From an uncultured Eubacteriales bacterium (GTDB taxonomy: Bacteria > Bacillota > Clostridia > Oscillospirales > Oscillospiraceae), in assembly GCA_900317425.1 (NCBI GenBank), contig ONGR01000006.1:19305-83304 (forward strand): DNA of 64,000 nt, read 5' to 3'. Each line of letters begins with the position of its first letter. Positions within the stretch are counted from its first letter, which is position 1. The translations under genes and the position numbers were made by a program. Under the pieces are notes generated by a model. The model had not been told where the DNA came from. It worked only from the letters and a program-made list of their open reading frames with translations, and did not search any database. Shown in pieces: positions 24,921 to 33,582 of the stretch.

Positions 24921-27311
24921 ATGAAAAATTCTCGTAAAATTCCATCTGTCATTCTGTGCCTGTGCGTGCTGCTGGCATTTCTGCCCACGGTGCTGCTGCC
25001 TCTGGCGGGGGCCACGGCGGCGGACGATCTGGAGGAGCGGATGCTGGGCCAGCTGAGCGCCCAGTACGAATCCAACGGCAATCCCGGCGCCATCGCCGAG
25101 ACCGCCGGCGATCCCGGCGGCAAGTCCTACGGCATGTATATGTTCTCCTCCAGCGCCGGATCGCCCAGGGCCTTCTTCGAGTGGTGCCAGGGCTCCTCCA
25201 ACGCCTACTACCGGGGCATCGGCAACACCCTCAGCGAGGCCTATTACTACGGCTCCCCCGGCTACGGCGCCCGGTTTGACGCCGCGTGGCGGCGTCTGGC
25301 GGAGGAAAACGCCGACGGCTTCGGCCGGGCCCAGCGGGACTTCGTGCGGTCGGAATACTACGACGTCTGCATCGACGCGCTGAAGGACAAGGTCCCCGCC
25401 TTCGACATCTCCAACTACAGCATCGCCCTGCGGAACGTGATCTGGTCCCGGGCCGTGCAGCACGGGGCCTACAGCGCCGCCAATATCTGCCAGCGCTCCT
25501 TTGACGCCATGGGCGGCTTTGCCAACCAGTCCGAGAGCGAGCTGATCAACGCCATCTACGCCGAGAGCGGACGGCTGACCACCGACGCCTCCACCAAGAT
25601 GAGCGGCGCTCTGGCCCGCAGCTACGGCGTGGAGGGCTACGCCCTGGCCTACTACAGCGGCTGCTCCGCCGACATCCAGCTGGGCGTATACATCCGGCTG
25701 CGGATCAACGAGCCCGCCAAGGCCCAGGCCATGCTGGCCGAGTACGGCTACAACGACGCGCCGCTGGGCGAGGGCAGCTATCTCATCTGCCCCGACGCCA
25801 ACACCAATCTGGCCGTGGGCGCTCAGGGCTCCGGCCTCACCATCAACGAGCGCAAGGGCGGCGCCAACCAGCAGTTCTATCTGGTCTACTACGCCAGCGG
25901 CTACTACACCATCACCAACGCCGACAGCTCCCTGCGCCTCACCGCCGGGAAGGGCACGGTCTCCGCAGCCGCCCCCACCGCCGAGAGCAATCAGCTGTGG
26001 GCCCTGGTCCGGGACGGCAGCCGCTTCGCCCTGAAGAACCGGGGCACCGGCCAGTATCTCACCGCCAGCAGCTTCTCCGCCGGCGGCAAGGTCTCCGCCG
26101 GTGACACCGCCGCGTCCTGGCAGCTGATCCCCGGCGCCGCCAACTGGACCCTCTCCGGTGCCTCCTATCCCACCTACGCCAACGGGCTCCAGGTAGGCTC
26201 CTCCAGCTTCCCCTTCCGGGGCACGCTGCGCAGCACCTATCCCATCACCTACGTCCACGCGGAGATCCGCAGCGGCTCCGGAAAGGCCCTGTATTCCTCC
26301 ACCGCCAGGCCCAACACCACCTACTATAATCTGGCCAACATGGACGACGACATGGCCTTCAGCCGTCTGAGCGCCGGCAACTATTCCCTGGTCATCACCG
26401 CCGACGACACCTCCGGCAGCCACTACGAGCTGATCTCCCCCTTCTACGTATCCGACGGCACCACCTACGTGGTGACCTTCGACCCGGCAGGCGGAACCTG
26501 CTCCGTCACCAGCCGGCCCTTCGTGCCCGGCCAGATGTTCGGCGATCTGCCCGTGCCCACCAAGTCCGGCAGCACCTTCGTGGGCTGGTATACCGCCGAC
26601 GGCACCAAGATCACCGCCTCCAGCATCACCCCGGCCCACAACGTGACCCTGACCGCCCGGTACAGCACGGAGTATTCCTACACCTTCTACGATTACGACG
26701 GCAAGACCGTTCTGGCCTCCGGCAAGCTGGCCGAGGGCGCCGTCATCCCCCAGCCCGCCGATCCCTCCCGACCCGCCACCGACACCGTCTACTACACCTT
26801 CAGCGGCTGGAAGGGCTACACCCCCGGCATGAAGATGGGCACCAGGAACGTGTCCTTCACCGCCACGTATGAGGAGCATCCCATCGTGGACGTCCGGGAG
26901 ATGACCGCCACCGGCCGGTACCGTCTGGCGGACGGCTACCTGCGGAATATCCCGGTGGGCACCAAGGCCGAGGACATTCTGGCCACCCTGGTGCCCAAGG
27001 AGTACATCACCATCAACAGCGGCGGCAAGTCCGTCAGCGGCCCGGTTGGCACCGGCATGACCGTGGACTTCGCTCCGGGCGGAAAGGTGGCCCAGACCGC
27101 CGTGATCGTGGTCACCGGCGACGTCAACGGCGACGGCAAGGTCACCCTGACCGACATGGTGCAGATCCGGTCCCATCTGCTGGGCCGCACCACCCTCAAG
27201 GGCGCCTATCTCCAGGCGGCGGACCTCAACGGCGACGGCAGTCTCACTTTGACCGATATGGTTCAGCTACGTGCGTTTATGCTTGGCCGTAGCGAGATTA
27301 TTCCGAGGTAA
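24921..27311 (+). CDS. Secreted dockerin protein with lysozyme-like N-domain, ricin-type lectin and InlB-type repeats
   Basis: The 796-residue protein has a signal peptide (cut near residue 34), an N-terminal domain (about 37-275) starting with YESNGNPGAIAETAGD and SYGMYMF, similar to putative cell-wall hydrolases of phage and clostridia, and a ricin-type beta-trefoil (about 283-412, with QFYLVYYASGYYTITN and LKNRGTGQYLTA). A beta domain (about 413-510) and two Listeria-Bacteroides (InlB B-type) repeats (about 514-652, VGWYTADGTKI) follow, then a linker (655-730) and a type I dockerin (733-790) with two calcium loops, GDVNGDGKVTLTDMVQ and DLNGDGSLTLTDMVQL. It should bind the cohesin made by the next gene. 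The N-domain assignment is tentative. Confidence 0.85.
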   Translation: MKNSRKIPSVILCLCVLLAFLPTVLLPLAGATAADDLEERMLGQLSAQYESNGNPGAIAETAGDPGGKSYGMYMFSSSAGSPRAFFEWCQGSSNAYYRGIGNTLSEAYYYGSPGYGARFDAAWRRLAEENADGFGRAQRDFVRSEYYDVCIDALKDKVPAFDISNYSIALRNVIWSRAVQHGAYSAANICQRSFDAMGGFANQSESELINAIYAESGRLTTDASTKMSGALARSYGVEGYALAYYSGCSADIQLGVYIRLRINEPAKAQAMLAEYGYNDAPLGEGSYLICPDANTNLAVGAQGSGLTINERKGGANQQFYLVYYASGYYTITNADSSLRLTAGKGTVSAAAPTAESNQLWALVRDGSRFALKNRGTGQYLTASSFSAGGKVSAGDTAASWQLIPGAANWTLSGASYPTYANGLQVGSSSFPFRGTLRSTYPITYVHAEIRSGSGKALYSSTARPNTTYYNLANMDDDMAFSRLSAGNYSLVITADDTSGSHYELISPFYVSDGTTYVVTFDPAGGTCSVTSRPFVPGQMFGDLPVPTKSGSTFVGWYTADGTKITASSITPAHNVTLTARYSTEYSYTFYDYDGKTVLASGKLAEGAVIPQPADPSRPATDTVYYTFSGWKGYTPGMKMGTRNVSFTATYEEHPIVDVREMTATGRYRLADGYLRNIPVGTKAEDILATLVPKEYITINSGGKSVSGPVGTGMTVDFAPGGKVAQTAVIVVTGDVNGDGKVTLTDMVQIRSHLLGRTTLKGAYLQAADLNGDGSLTLTDMVQLRAFMLGRSEIIPR

Positions 27312-27777
27312 TAGGAGGGCCATAGTATATGAAAGTTTTTAAGCGCCTTGGCTTTGCGTTTCTTCTGTCGCTGCTCCTTCTTTTCTCCTTTCCTGTTCAA
27401 GCACATGCAGCTGGAATGGGAGCCAGTTTTTCTGGGAGTAGTTCTCTCCGAGCAGGTGAGCGTGTTACTGTTACGTTCTATGTGAGTGGGGCATCCAATC
27501 TTTTGTCTATCCGTGCCACAGTGAATTATGATAGCAGTATGCTCGAGTATATTGATTCCTACTGCAATATTGGCGGTAGTTGGTCGATGGACGGAACAAC
27601 TACACTTCTACTTGAGGATGGGAAGCAGGATTCTCCATTTAGTGGCGGTAGTGTTTTTTCTGTTGTCTTTTATGTAAAAGATTCCGTTTCATCTGGGTCG
27701 ACTGTTTCTGCAAGTGTCAGTGGGATCAGCGCTACAGACGGAAATACAGATTATTACGCTGATTCTGTTTCCTGGTC
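27242..27777. other. Low-GC mosaic segment covering end of dockerin repeat 2 and the cohesin domain
   Basis: GC content drops sharply: hand counts of 60-base rows give 48 percent (27241), 43 percent (27481), 47 percent (27541) and 40 percent (27661), against 63 percent in rows 27121 and 27841. Codon choice switches at the same points, from GAC/CTG/GTG/CGG to GAT/TTG/CTT/GTT/CGT/AGT. The segment starts inside the second dockerin calcium repeat (about codon 774) and ends at the cohesin C-terminal border (about codon 150 of the next gene). Confidence 0.85.
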
Positions 27778-29119
27778 CGCCACCATCGCCGCGCCGTTGA
27801 GCGGCAACGCCAATCTGGCCAGCCTCTCCTGCGGCAACGCCACCCTGTCCCCCTCCTTTTCCGCCGACACCACCAGCTACTCCTGCACGGTGCCCTATGA
27901 GGTCACGTATCTGGATCTCTACTACTCCGCGGCCGACTCCGGCGCCTACGCCTGGGTGTCCGGCAACGATCTGAGCGTGGGCGACAACACCGTCTCCGTG
28001 GGTGTGGAGGCTGCCAACGGCAACACCAAGTACTACAACATCTACGTGACCCGGCAGCAGGACCCCAACTACAAAGCCGGCACCAACGCCCTGCTGGAGT
28101 CCCTGTCCCCCAGCAGCGGGCGGCTGAGCCCCGGCTTCAAGCCGGAGACGAAGAACTACGTGGTCTACGTGCCCTTTGAGGTGGAGGAGTTCTCCCTCAG
28201 CGGCGTGGCCCAGGACAGCAAGGCCCTGTCCGTCACCGAGGCCTCCGCCAAGCTGGAGCCCGGCGACAACGAGCTGACCGTCACCTGCACCGCCGAGGAC
28301 GGCAAGACCAAGGAGACCTACACGGTCCACGTGTACCGCATGCCCGCCTTCGCCGGCGTGCTGCCCACCATCACCGATCCCAACTCCGCCGATTACAGCG
28401 CCGTGGACGCCGCTCTGGCCAAGGTGCCCGCCAATCTGAGTCTCTACACCAACGAGAGCGTGGAGGTGCTCAAAAAGGCCATGGACGCCGTGGTCCGGAA
28501 TTACGGCCCGGACAAGCAGGCCGAGGTGGACGCCATGGCCAAGGCCATCGAGGACGCCATCGCCGGCCTGGAGAAGAAGCCGGATCCGGCGGACCTCCCC
28601 CTCCGGGAGCGGGTGATGGCCGTGGCCAACGAGGTCGTGACCATCCCCTATCTCAGCAGGCTCACCGGCCCCCTGCCTCTGAAGTACCTGGCCATCGCCG
28701 CCCTGGCGATCCTGGCGCTGCTGATCTACGTTATCGGCACGCTGGTAGGCCGCCACGCCGGCAAGAAGAAGACCCTACGGGCCATGGCCCGGGACGAAAC
28801 GCCCCGGGAGGAAGTCCCCGAGGCGGCGGAAGCGCCTGCGGAGGTTCCCGCGCCGGAGGAAGCGCCCGCGATAGAGGAAGCCCCTGTGGAGCGGGCCATC
28901 CCCGCCCCGCCGGCAGAGGAGCCTGTGGCGGAAGCCACGGAGGAGGCCCCGGAGCCGGCAGTGGAGACCCCGGCGGAAGCTCCCGAGGGACCCGGGCCGG
29001 AGCCGGCGGAGCCCGTGACCCCCGACACGGCGGAGACCCCGGCGGAGACCCCGGCGGAGGATAATCCGCTGGAGAGCATGTCGCTGGACGAGCTGCTGGA
29101 GGACATCAAGAATATGTAA
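27329..29119 (+). CDS. Membrane-anchored cohesin protein with two cadherin-like domains
   Basis: The 596-residue protein has a signal peptide (cut after AHA, about residue 27), a cohesin domain (about 28-150: GERVTVTFYVSGASNLLSIRATVNYD, FSVVFYVKD), two cadherin-like beta-sandwich domains of the PF12733 type (about 160-245 and 255-335, each with an NxxLxxL start and a TxxYxxxVPxE core), a helical stretch (340-440), one transmembrane helix (about 448-470) followed by GRHAGKKK, and an acidic Pro/Glu/Ala tail ending MSLDELLEDIKNM, predicted inside. It would hold the dockerin protein at the cell surface. AGGAGGG precedes the ATG; the gene starts 17 bases after the dockerin gene. Confidence 0.88.
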   Translation: MKVFKRLGFAFLLSLLLLFSFPVQAHAAGMGASFSGSSSLRAGERVTVTFYVSGASNLLSIRATVNYDSSMLEYIDSYCNIGGSWSMDGTTTLLLEDGKQDSPFSGGSVFSVVFYVKDSVSSGSTVSASVSGISATDGNTDYYADSVSWSATIAAPLSGNANLASLSCGNATLSPSFSADTTSYSCTVPYEVTYLDLYYSAADSGAYAWVSGNDLSVGDNTVSVGVEAANGNTKYYNIYVTRQQDPNYKAGTNALLESLSPSSGRLSPGFKPETKNYVVYVPFEVEEFSLSGVAQDSKALSVTEASAKLEPGDNELTVTCTAEDGKTKETYTVHVYRMPAFAGVLPTITDPNSADYSAVDAALAKVPANLSLYTNESVEVLKKAMDAVVRNYGPDKQAEVDAMAKAIEDAIAGLEKKPDPADLPLRERVMAVANEVVTIPYLSRLTGPLPLKYLAIAALAILALLIYVIGTLVGRHAGKKKTLRAMARDETPREEVPEAAEAPAEVPAPEEAPAIEEAPVERAIPAPPAEEPVAEATEEAPEPAVETPAEAPEGPGPEPAEPVTPDTAETPAETPAEDNPLESMSLDELLEDIKNM

Positions 29120-29122
29120 AGA

Positions 29123-29155
29123 AAAACGCTGCTGCCCGACGGGCAGCAGCGTTTT
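29123..29155. terminator. Terminator after the cohesin gene
   Basis: A 15-bp stem (AAAACGCTGCTGCCC / GGGCAGCAGCGTTTT) with a GAC loop lies between convergent genes and can serve both. Confidence 0.88.
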
Positions 29156-29167
29156 GTTACTCTTCCT

Positions 29168-29905
29168 TCAATAATCCACTTTCATCAGGCACAGGCCCTC
29201 CGGCGGGGCCGTGGGGCCGGCCAGCTTCCGGTCCTTCGCCTCCAGGATCTCCGCCACGTGCTCCGGCTCCCAGTAGCCCCGGCCCACCTCCAGCAGCGTG
29301 CCCACCAGGATGCGCACCATGTTCTGCAAAAAGCCGGTGCCGTGGAAGGTGAAGATCACCCGGTCCCGCCGACGCTCGATGAGAATGGTATCCACCGTCC
29401 GCACGGTGGATTTTTTCATGTACGGGTTGCCGCAGAAGCTGGCGAAGTCGTGCTCCCCCTGAAGATAGGCCGCCGCCTGCCGCATCCGCTCCACGTCGGG
29501 CTCGTAGTCCAGCATGGTCACGTACCGCCGGTCGAACACCGGCTTGACGGGACCGTCGAAGCAGGTGTAGCGGTAGGTCTTGCCCAGGGCGTTGTACCGG
29601 GCGTGGAAACGGGGCGAGCAGGGCCTCACCTCCCGGACGGCGATGGCGTCGGGCAGGTAGCGGTTCAGATAGTCCCGGATTTCCTCGGGGGTCTTGTCCG
29701 TGTCCAGCACCACGCTGGCGGTCATGGCCCGGGCGTGGACGCCGGCATCGGTGCGGCCGGCGCCGATCACGTCCGCCGCCTTGCCGGTCAGCTCCGTCAG
29801 CACGCTCTCCAGCTTGCCCTGGATGGTGTCCCGGCCCGGCTGGCGCTCCCAGCCGTAAAACCGGGTGCCGTCGTAGGCGAGAGTCAGCTTATAGTTCTGT
29901 TCCAT
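29168..29905 (-). CDS. truA: tRNA pseudouridine(38-40) synthase TruA
   Basis: The 245-residue enzyme isomerises uridines 38-40 in the tRNA anticodon arm. The N-terminal YDGTRFYGWERQPG and the catalytic GAGRTDAGVHARAMTASV with the conserved Asp are clear, as are ARYNALGKTYRY and FTFHGTGFLQNMVRILVGTLLEVG. Length is normal. It is 12 bases after the LysE-type gene and probably co-transcribed with it. Confidence 0.97.
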   Translation of the reverse strand: MEQNYKLTLAYDGTRFYGWERQPGRDTIQGKLESVLTELTGKAADVIGAGRTDAGVHARAMTASVVLDTDKTPEEIRDYLNRYLPDAIAVREVRPCSPRFHARYNALGKTYRYTCFDGPVKPVFDRRYVTMLDYEPDVERMRQAAAYLQGEHDFASFCGNPYMKKSTVRTVDTILIERRRDRVIFTFHGTGFLQNMVRILVGTLLEVGRGYWEPEHVAEILEAKDRKLAGPTAPPEGLCLMKVDY

Positions 29906-29917
29906 GTTTTAAGCACC

Positions 29918-30535
29918 TCACAGCCAGCCCATCAGCCGGGCAAAGTTATAGAGCAGCTTGCCGCCGTAGAAGATGATCACCACGCCGCAGATCTTGTTGA
30001 TGACCGTCAGCACCTTCTCGTTGAACCGGGCGCCCAGCAGGGAGATCACCGTGGTGATGCCCAGGAACCACAGCACCGACGCCGAGGCAAAGCCGCCGAT
30101 GAACCAGGGATCCGTCCCCTCCGGCAGGCTGGCACGGAAGGCGCCCAGCATCATGGTGCCGTCGATGAGGGCCTGGGGATTGAACCAGGTGACCACGCAG
30201 GCGGTGACCGCCGCCTTCCACAGCGGCACGTCCACGTCTTTTCCCCCCTGGAGGCTGGCCTTGGCGCGGAGGAGGCCGATGCCGATATAGATGACGATGG
30301 CGCTGCCCGCCGCCAGGATCACCCTCTGGAGCCAGGGCAGGGCCTGCATCAGCGCTCCGGCGCCGAGGAAACAGGCCAGGCCCAGCGTCACGTCGAAGAA
30401 GATGACGATCAGCGCCGTCAGATAGGCGCGGCTCCGCTTCTGGGTCAGGGCCGTGTTGATGACAAAGAGGTTCTGCAGGCCGATGGGGGCCACGTAGGCC
30501 AGGCCCATGGTCAGCCCCTGGAGATAGATGTTCAT
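29918..30535 (-). CDS. LysE/ArgO-type amino acid exporter
   Basis: The 205-residue protein has six predicted helices and the family's N-terminal GLAYVAPIGLQNLFVIN (ArgO and LysE share PIGPQN-type motifs) and the second-half WFNPQALIDGTMMLGAF. It would export a basic amino acid or a similar small solute. Which one cannot be told. No LysG-type regulator is adjacent. It is directly upstream of truA on the same strand. Confidence 0.88.
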   Translation of the reverse strand: MNIYLQGLTMGLAYVAPIGLQNLFVINTALTQKRSRAYLTALIVIFFDVTLGLACFLGAGALMQALPWLQRVILAAGSAIVIYIGIGLLRAKASLQGGKDVDVPLWKAAVTACVVTWFNPQALIDGTMMLGAFRASLPEGTDPWFIGGFASASVLWFLGITTVISLLGARFNEKVLTVINKICGVVIIFYGGKLLYNFARLMGWL

Positions 30536-30594
30536 AGCGTCTGCTCCTTCTTTCCGTCTGGTAGTATCATATCAGAAACGGCGGCAAATGCAAG

Positions 30595-30620
30595 AAAAAA
30601 GGACAGGCAAATGCCTGTCC
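30595..30620 (-). terminator. Terminator of the GNAT-like gene
   Basis: GGACAGGCA / TGCCTGTCC around AA, preceded on the plus strand by AAAAAA, which gives a U-run on the minus strand, 19 bases past the stop of the gene at 30639. Confidence 0.82.
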
Positions 30621-30638
30621 TTCCGGTTCTGCGATTTT

Positions 30639-31769
30639 TTACTCCGCGATGCGCTTGATGAAGCAGCGGCGGCGCTTGTGCTGCTCCAGGGGAACGTCCT
30701 TCCACTGGTCCTGCACCTTCTCGTTGGTCTCCAGCATGGGGCCGGTCTCGGCGTGGGTGATGCCCATCTCCACGCAGCCGTGGAGCACCTTGTTGATGAC
30801 GGCGGCGTTGACGCCCTTGCCCTGGTACTTGGGGTGCACGGCGATCAGCAGCAGGTCGATGGTGTCGTTCTTCATAAAGGACTTCAGCAGATCCACCCAG
30901 CCGAAGGGGAAGTAGCGGCCCCGGCTCTTCTGCAGGGCGGAGGCGATGGACGGGGCGCCCACGCCCAGACCCACCATCTCGTCGTTCTCGTCCATGACGA
31001 AGCAGGTGAGCTTGGGGTTCACCAGCGGGCCGAACTTGCCGGAGTAGCGCTTGATCTGCTCCGGGGACAGCTCCACCGTGCCGTACAGGGGGGAGTAGGC
31101 CACGTTGACCAGCTTGAAGAACTTCTTCAGCAGGGGGAAGTAGGACAGGCGGCTCTTGGCGTTGAAGATGTGCAGGTTATACCGCCGGAGCACGAAGTCG
31201 CTGAGGCGCTGCCAGCGCTTCAGGGTCTTCTCGTCGTAGGGGACGGTGATGTAGTTCTCCACCCAGTCCACGTCCTTGCCGTAGCCCAGGTTGGTCAGAT
31301 GCTCGATATAATAGGGGTGGTTATAATAGGTGAAGAAGCAGCTGCGGCGGTCGAAGCCCTCCACCAGCATGCCCTCCCGGTCCAGATCCGTGAAGCCCAG
31401 AGGGCCGTGGACCTCGTTGCAGCCCTTTGCCAACGCCCATTCCTCCACCGTGCCGAACAGGGCGGCGGACACCTCCGGATCGTCGATGAAATCCACCTGG
31501 GTGAAGCGCATCCGCTTGGTGCCCCACTTCTCGTTGGCCTTGCGGCTCAGGATGGCGCCGATGCGGCCCACGATCTCATCGCCCCGGTACGCCAGCCAGC
31601 AGCGGGCGTCACAATAGGCGAAGGCGGGATTCTTCTTGGGGTCCCAGTCGGACATATCGTCATCAAAGGTGGCGGGCACAAACTGGGGCACGTCCTTGTA
31701 GAGCTGATTGGGATAATCCACGAACCGGCGCAGCTGCGCCTTCGTGGTCACTTCGACAATAGAAACCAT
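30639..31769 (-). CDS. GNAT-superfamily acyltransferase-like protein
   Basis: The 376-residue protein has an N-terminal region with VPATFDDDMSDWDPKKNPAF and IVGRIGAILSR, a middle linker, and a C-terminal segment LLLIAVHPKYQGKGVNAAVI that matches GNAT motif A (QxxGxG). The size suggests a double GNAT fold. Substrate unknown; I recognise it as a family often labelled hypothetical in clostridia. The start at 31769 follows GAGGAGGGT; the longer frame to 31820 has no ribosome site. It has its own terminator. Confidence 0.65.
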   Translation of the reverse strand: MVSIVEVTTKAQLRRFVDYPNQLYKDVPQFVPATFDDDMSDWDPKKNPAFAYCDARCWLAYRGDEIVGRIGAILSRKANEKWGTKRMRFTQVDFIDDPEVSAALFGTVEEWALAKGCNEVHGPLGFTDLDREGMLVEGFDRRSCFFTYYNHPYYIEHLTNLGYGKDVDWVENYITVPYDEKTLKRWQRLSDFVLRRYNLHIFNAKSRLSYFPLLKKFFKLVNVAYSPLYGTVELSPEQIKRYSGKFGPLVNPKLTCFVMDENDEMVGLGVGAPSIASALQKSRGRYFPFGWVDLLKSFMKNDTIDLLLIAVHPKYQGKGVNAAVINKVLHGCVEMGITHAETGPMLETNEKVQDQWKDVPLEQHKRRRCFIKRIAE

Positions 31770-31891
31770 GGTTCTACCCTCCTCGACATACACAGCCCAG
31801 TGTATCTCTTTTTCCGACAAATTGCAAGTCCTGTGCCATTTTATGCGGCAAAGGCGGAAAAAAGCAGTAGCAAACCCCGCGTCAGATGTGT

Positions 31892-31897
31892 TATACT
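31892..31897 (+). promoter_or_regulatory. Candidate -10 for the Sfp-Gfo/Idh-ROK operon
   Basis: TATACT lies 40 bases before the start of the phosphopantetheinyl transferase gene, in an AT-rich patch following a GC-rich one. No good -35 was seen at 16-18 bases upstream, so this is tentative. Confidence 0.4.
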
Positions 31898-31931
31898 GTT
31901 TATATATCGACTAAACTGAGAGGATGTGGGC

Positions 31932-32513
31932 ATGATGGAGCTGCGCTGGTACGATATTTTGCAGGAGGACGGCAAACCCTCCGCCGACTATTTGAGCGAG
32001 GATCGCCGGCAGCGGGCCGCCGCCATGCGCTCTGAGGCCGACCGGCTGCGCACCGTGGCGGGGGAGAACCTGGCCCGGCAGATGCTCGCCGAGCGTCTGG
32101 GCTGCGCGATGAAGGACGTCCCCCTCCAATACGATGAGGACGGCAAACCCACTGTGCCCGGCACGGGGCTGTACGTCAGCGTCAGCCACTCCGGCGCCTA
32201 CGTGGTCTGCGCCGTGGACGACGCGCCCGTGGGCGTGGACGTGGAGACGGTCCGGGCCGTGGAGGAGAAGTTCATGCGCCGGGTCTGCAGCGAGGAGGAG
32301 CTCTCCTACGCCCTCCGGGGCGGCGACATGGAGCGCCGGTTCTGGGAGCTGTGGACCGCCAAGGAGGCCATCTTCAAGCTCACCGGCCACGGGCCGCTGC
32401 TGAAGCTCAGCAAGCTGGCTCTGCCGGAGCACGTCACCGTGTGCTACATGGAGCGCTACGGCTGCGCCCTGACGGTGGCACGGGGCGAGATGCGCAACGA
32501 ATGGGAGGATTGA
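31932..32513 (+). CDS. 4'-phosphopantetheinyl transferase (Sfp type)
   Basis: The protein of about 193 residues moves the phosphopantetheine arm of CoA to a carrier protein. The Sfp signature is present: VSVSHSGAYVVCAVDD, PVGVDVETVR (metal-binding Asp and Glu) and FWELWTAKEAIFKLTGHG (Trp-x-x-Lys-Glu). The ATG at 31932 lies ten bases after GAGAGG; a GTG six bases earlier is possible. No carrier-protein or NRPS/PKS gene lies in the window, so the target is unknown. It is followed four bases later by the oxidoreductase gene. Confidence 0.9.
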   Translation: MMELRWYDILQEDGKPSADYLSEDRRQRAAAMRSEADRLRTVAGENLARQMLAERLGCAMKDVPLQYDEDGKPTVPGTGLYVSVSHSGAYVVCAVDDAPVGVDVETVRAVEEKFMRRVCSEEELSYALRGGDMERRFWELWTAKEAIFKLTGHGPLLKLSKLALPEHVTVCYMERYGCALTVARGEMRNEWED

Positions 32514-32516
32514 GAT

Positions 32517-33560
32517 ATGATCAGGATCGGAATCATCGGCTGCGGCAAGATCGCCCAGGTGCGCCATTTGCCGGAATACGCCACCAACCCCAACGCCCGG
32601 CTGGTGGCCTACTATGACAAGAATATGGACCGCGCCAGAGAGGTGGCCGCCCGGTACGGCGGCACCGTGTACAACAGCTACTTCGAGCTGCTGAATGACC
32701 CCGGCATCGACGCGGTGTCCATCTGCGTGGAAAACCGCGCCCACGCGGAGATCGCCACGGCGGCTCTGTACGCCGGCAAGCACGTTCTGTGCGAGAAGCC
32801 CATGGCCGTCACCCTGGGCGAGTGCGAATCCATGGTGGCCGCCGCCGAGCATAACGACCGGCACCTGATGATCGGCCACAACATGCGCTTTGACCCGGTC
32901 CACCGCAGGGCCAAGGAGATGCTGGACGCCGGTATCATCGGCGACATCATCACCTTCCGCACCGTCATCGGCAACGCCGGCCCCGAGGGCTGGTCCCTGG
33001 ACAGCAACCGGGAGGACACCTGGTATTTCGACAAGAACAAGGCCGCCATGGGCGCCCTGTCCGACCTGGGCATCCACAAGATCGACCTGCTCCAGTATCT
33101 GACGGGCCAGAAGGTCATCGAGGCCACCGCCAAGGTGGTGACCCTCCAGAAGAGGAACGACGACGGCACCCCCATCGACGTGGACGACAACGCCCTGTGC
33201 ATCCTGCGGATGTCCGGCGGCGCCATGGGCACCCTGGCCGCCAGCTGGACCATCTACGCCCACCACTGCAACTCCACCTGCTTCTACGGCACCAAGGGCA
33301 ACCTGCTCCTCTATCACGACGACGAATATCCCATCATCGTCCGGGGGCTGGACGGCACCTCCACCTCTTATACCATCAACACCGAGAGCACCCGCTCCGG
33401 CGTCATCGACGAGTTCGTGGACGCCCTGGTCCACGGCCGGGAGCCGGAGGTGTCCGGCCAGGAGGCCCTGGCCACCATGCGCACCATTTTCGCCTGCATC
33501 GAGTCCTCGGAGGCCGGGCATACGGTGGGCGTGAACCCCTCCTTCGTCAGTCACCTGTAA
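32517..33560 (+). CDS. Gfo/Idh/MocA family oxidoreductase
   Basis: The 347-residue protein has the NAD(P)-binding start RIGIIGCGKIAQVRHLPEY, then CEKPMAVTLGECESMV with the conserved Lys-Pro of this family and NMRFDPVHRRAKEM, and DLGIHKIDLLQYLTG with the His of the active-site region. It should oxidise or reduce a sugar, inositol or amino-sugar derivative. The adjacent ROK kinase 22 bases downstream supports a role with carbohydrates. Cofactor and substrate are not decided by the sequence. Confidence 0.93.
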   Translation: MIRIGIIGCGKIAQVRHLPEYATNPNARLVAYYDKNMDRAREVAARYGGTVYNSYFELLNDPGIDAVSICVENRAHAEIATAALYAGKHVLCEKPMAVTLGECESMVAAAEHNDRHLMIGHNMRFDPVHRRAKEMLDAGIIGDIITFRTVIGNAGPEGWSLDSNREDTWYFDKNKAAMGALSDLGIHKIDLLQYLTGQKVIEATAKVVTLQKRNDDGTPIDVDDNALCILRMSGGAMGTLAASWTIYAHHCNSTCFYGTKGNLLLYHDDEYPIIVRGLDGTSTSYTINTESTRSGVIDEFVDALVHGREPEVSGQEALATMRTIFACIESSEAGHTVGVNPSFVSHL

Positions 33561-33582
33561 TCCGCCGGAAGGAGCCATCGCC

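Noticed and set aside
24882-27176. A minus-strand open frame of 764 codons
   Set aside because: It is antisense to the dockerin gene, is Gly/Val/Ala/His-rich, and has no start signal.
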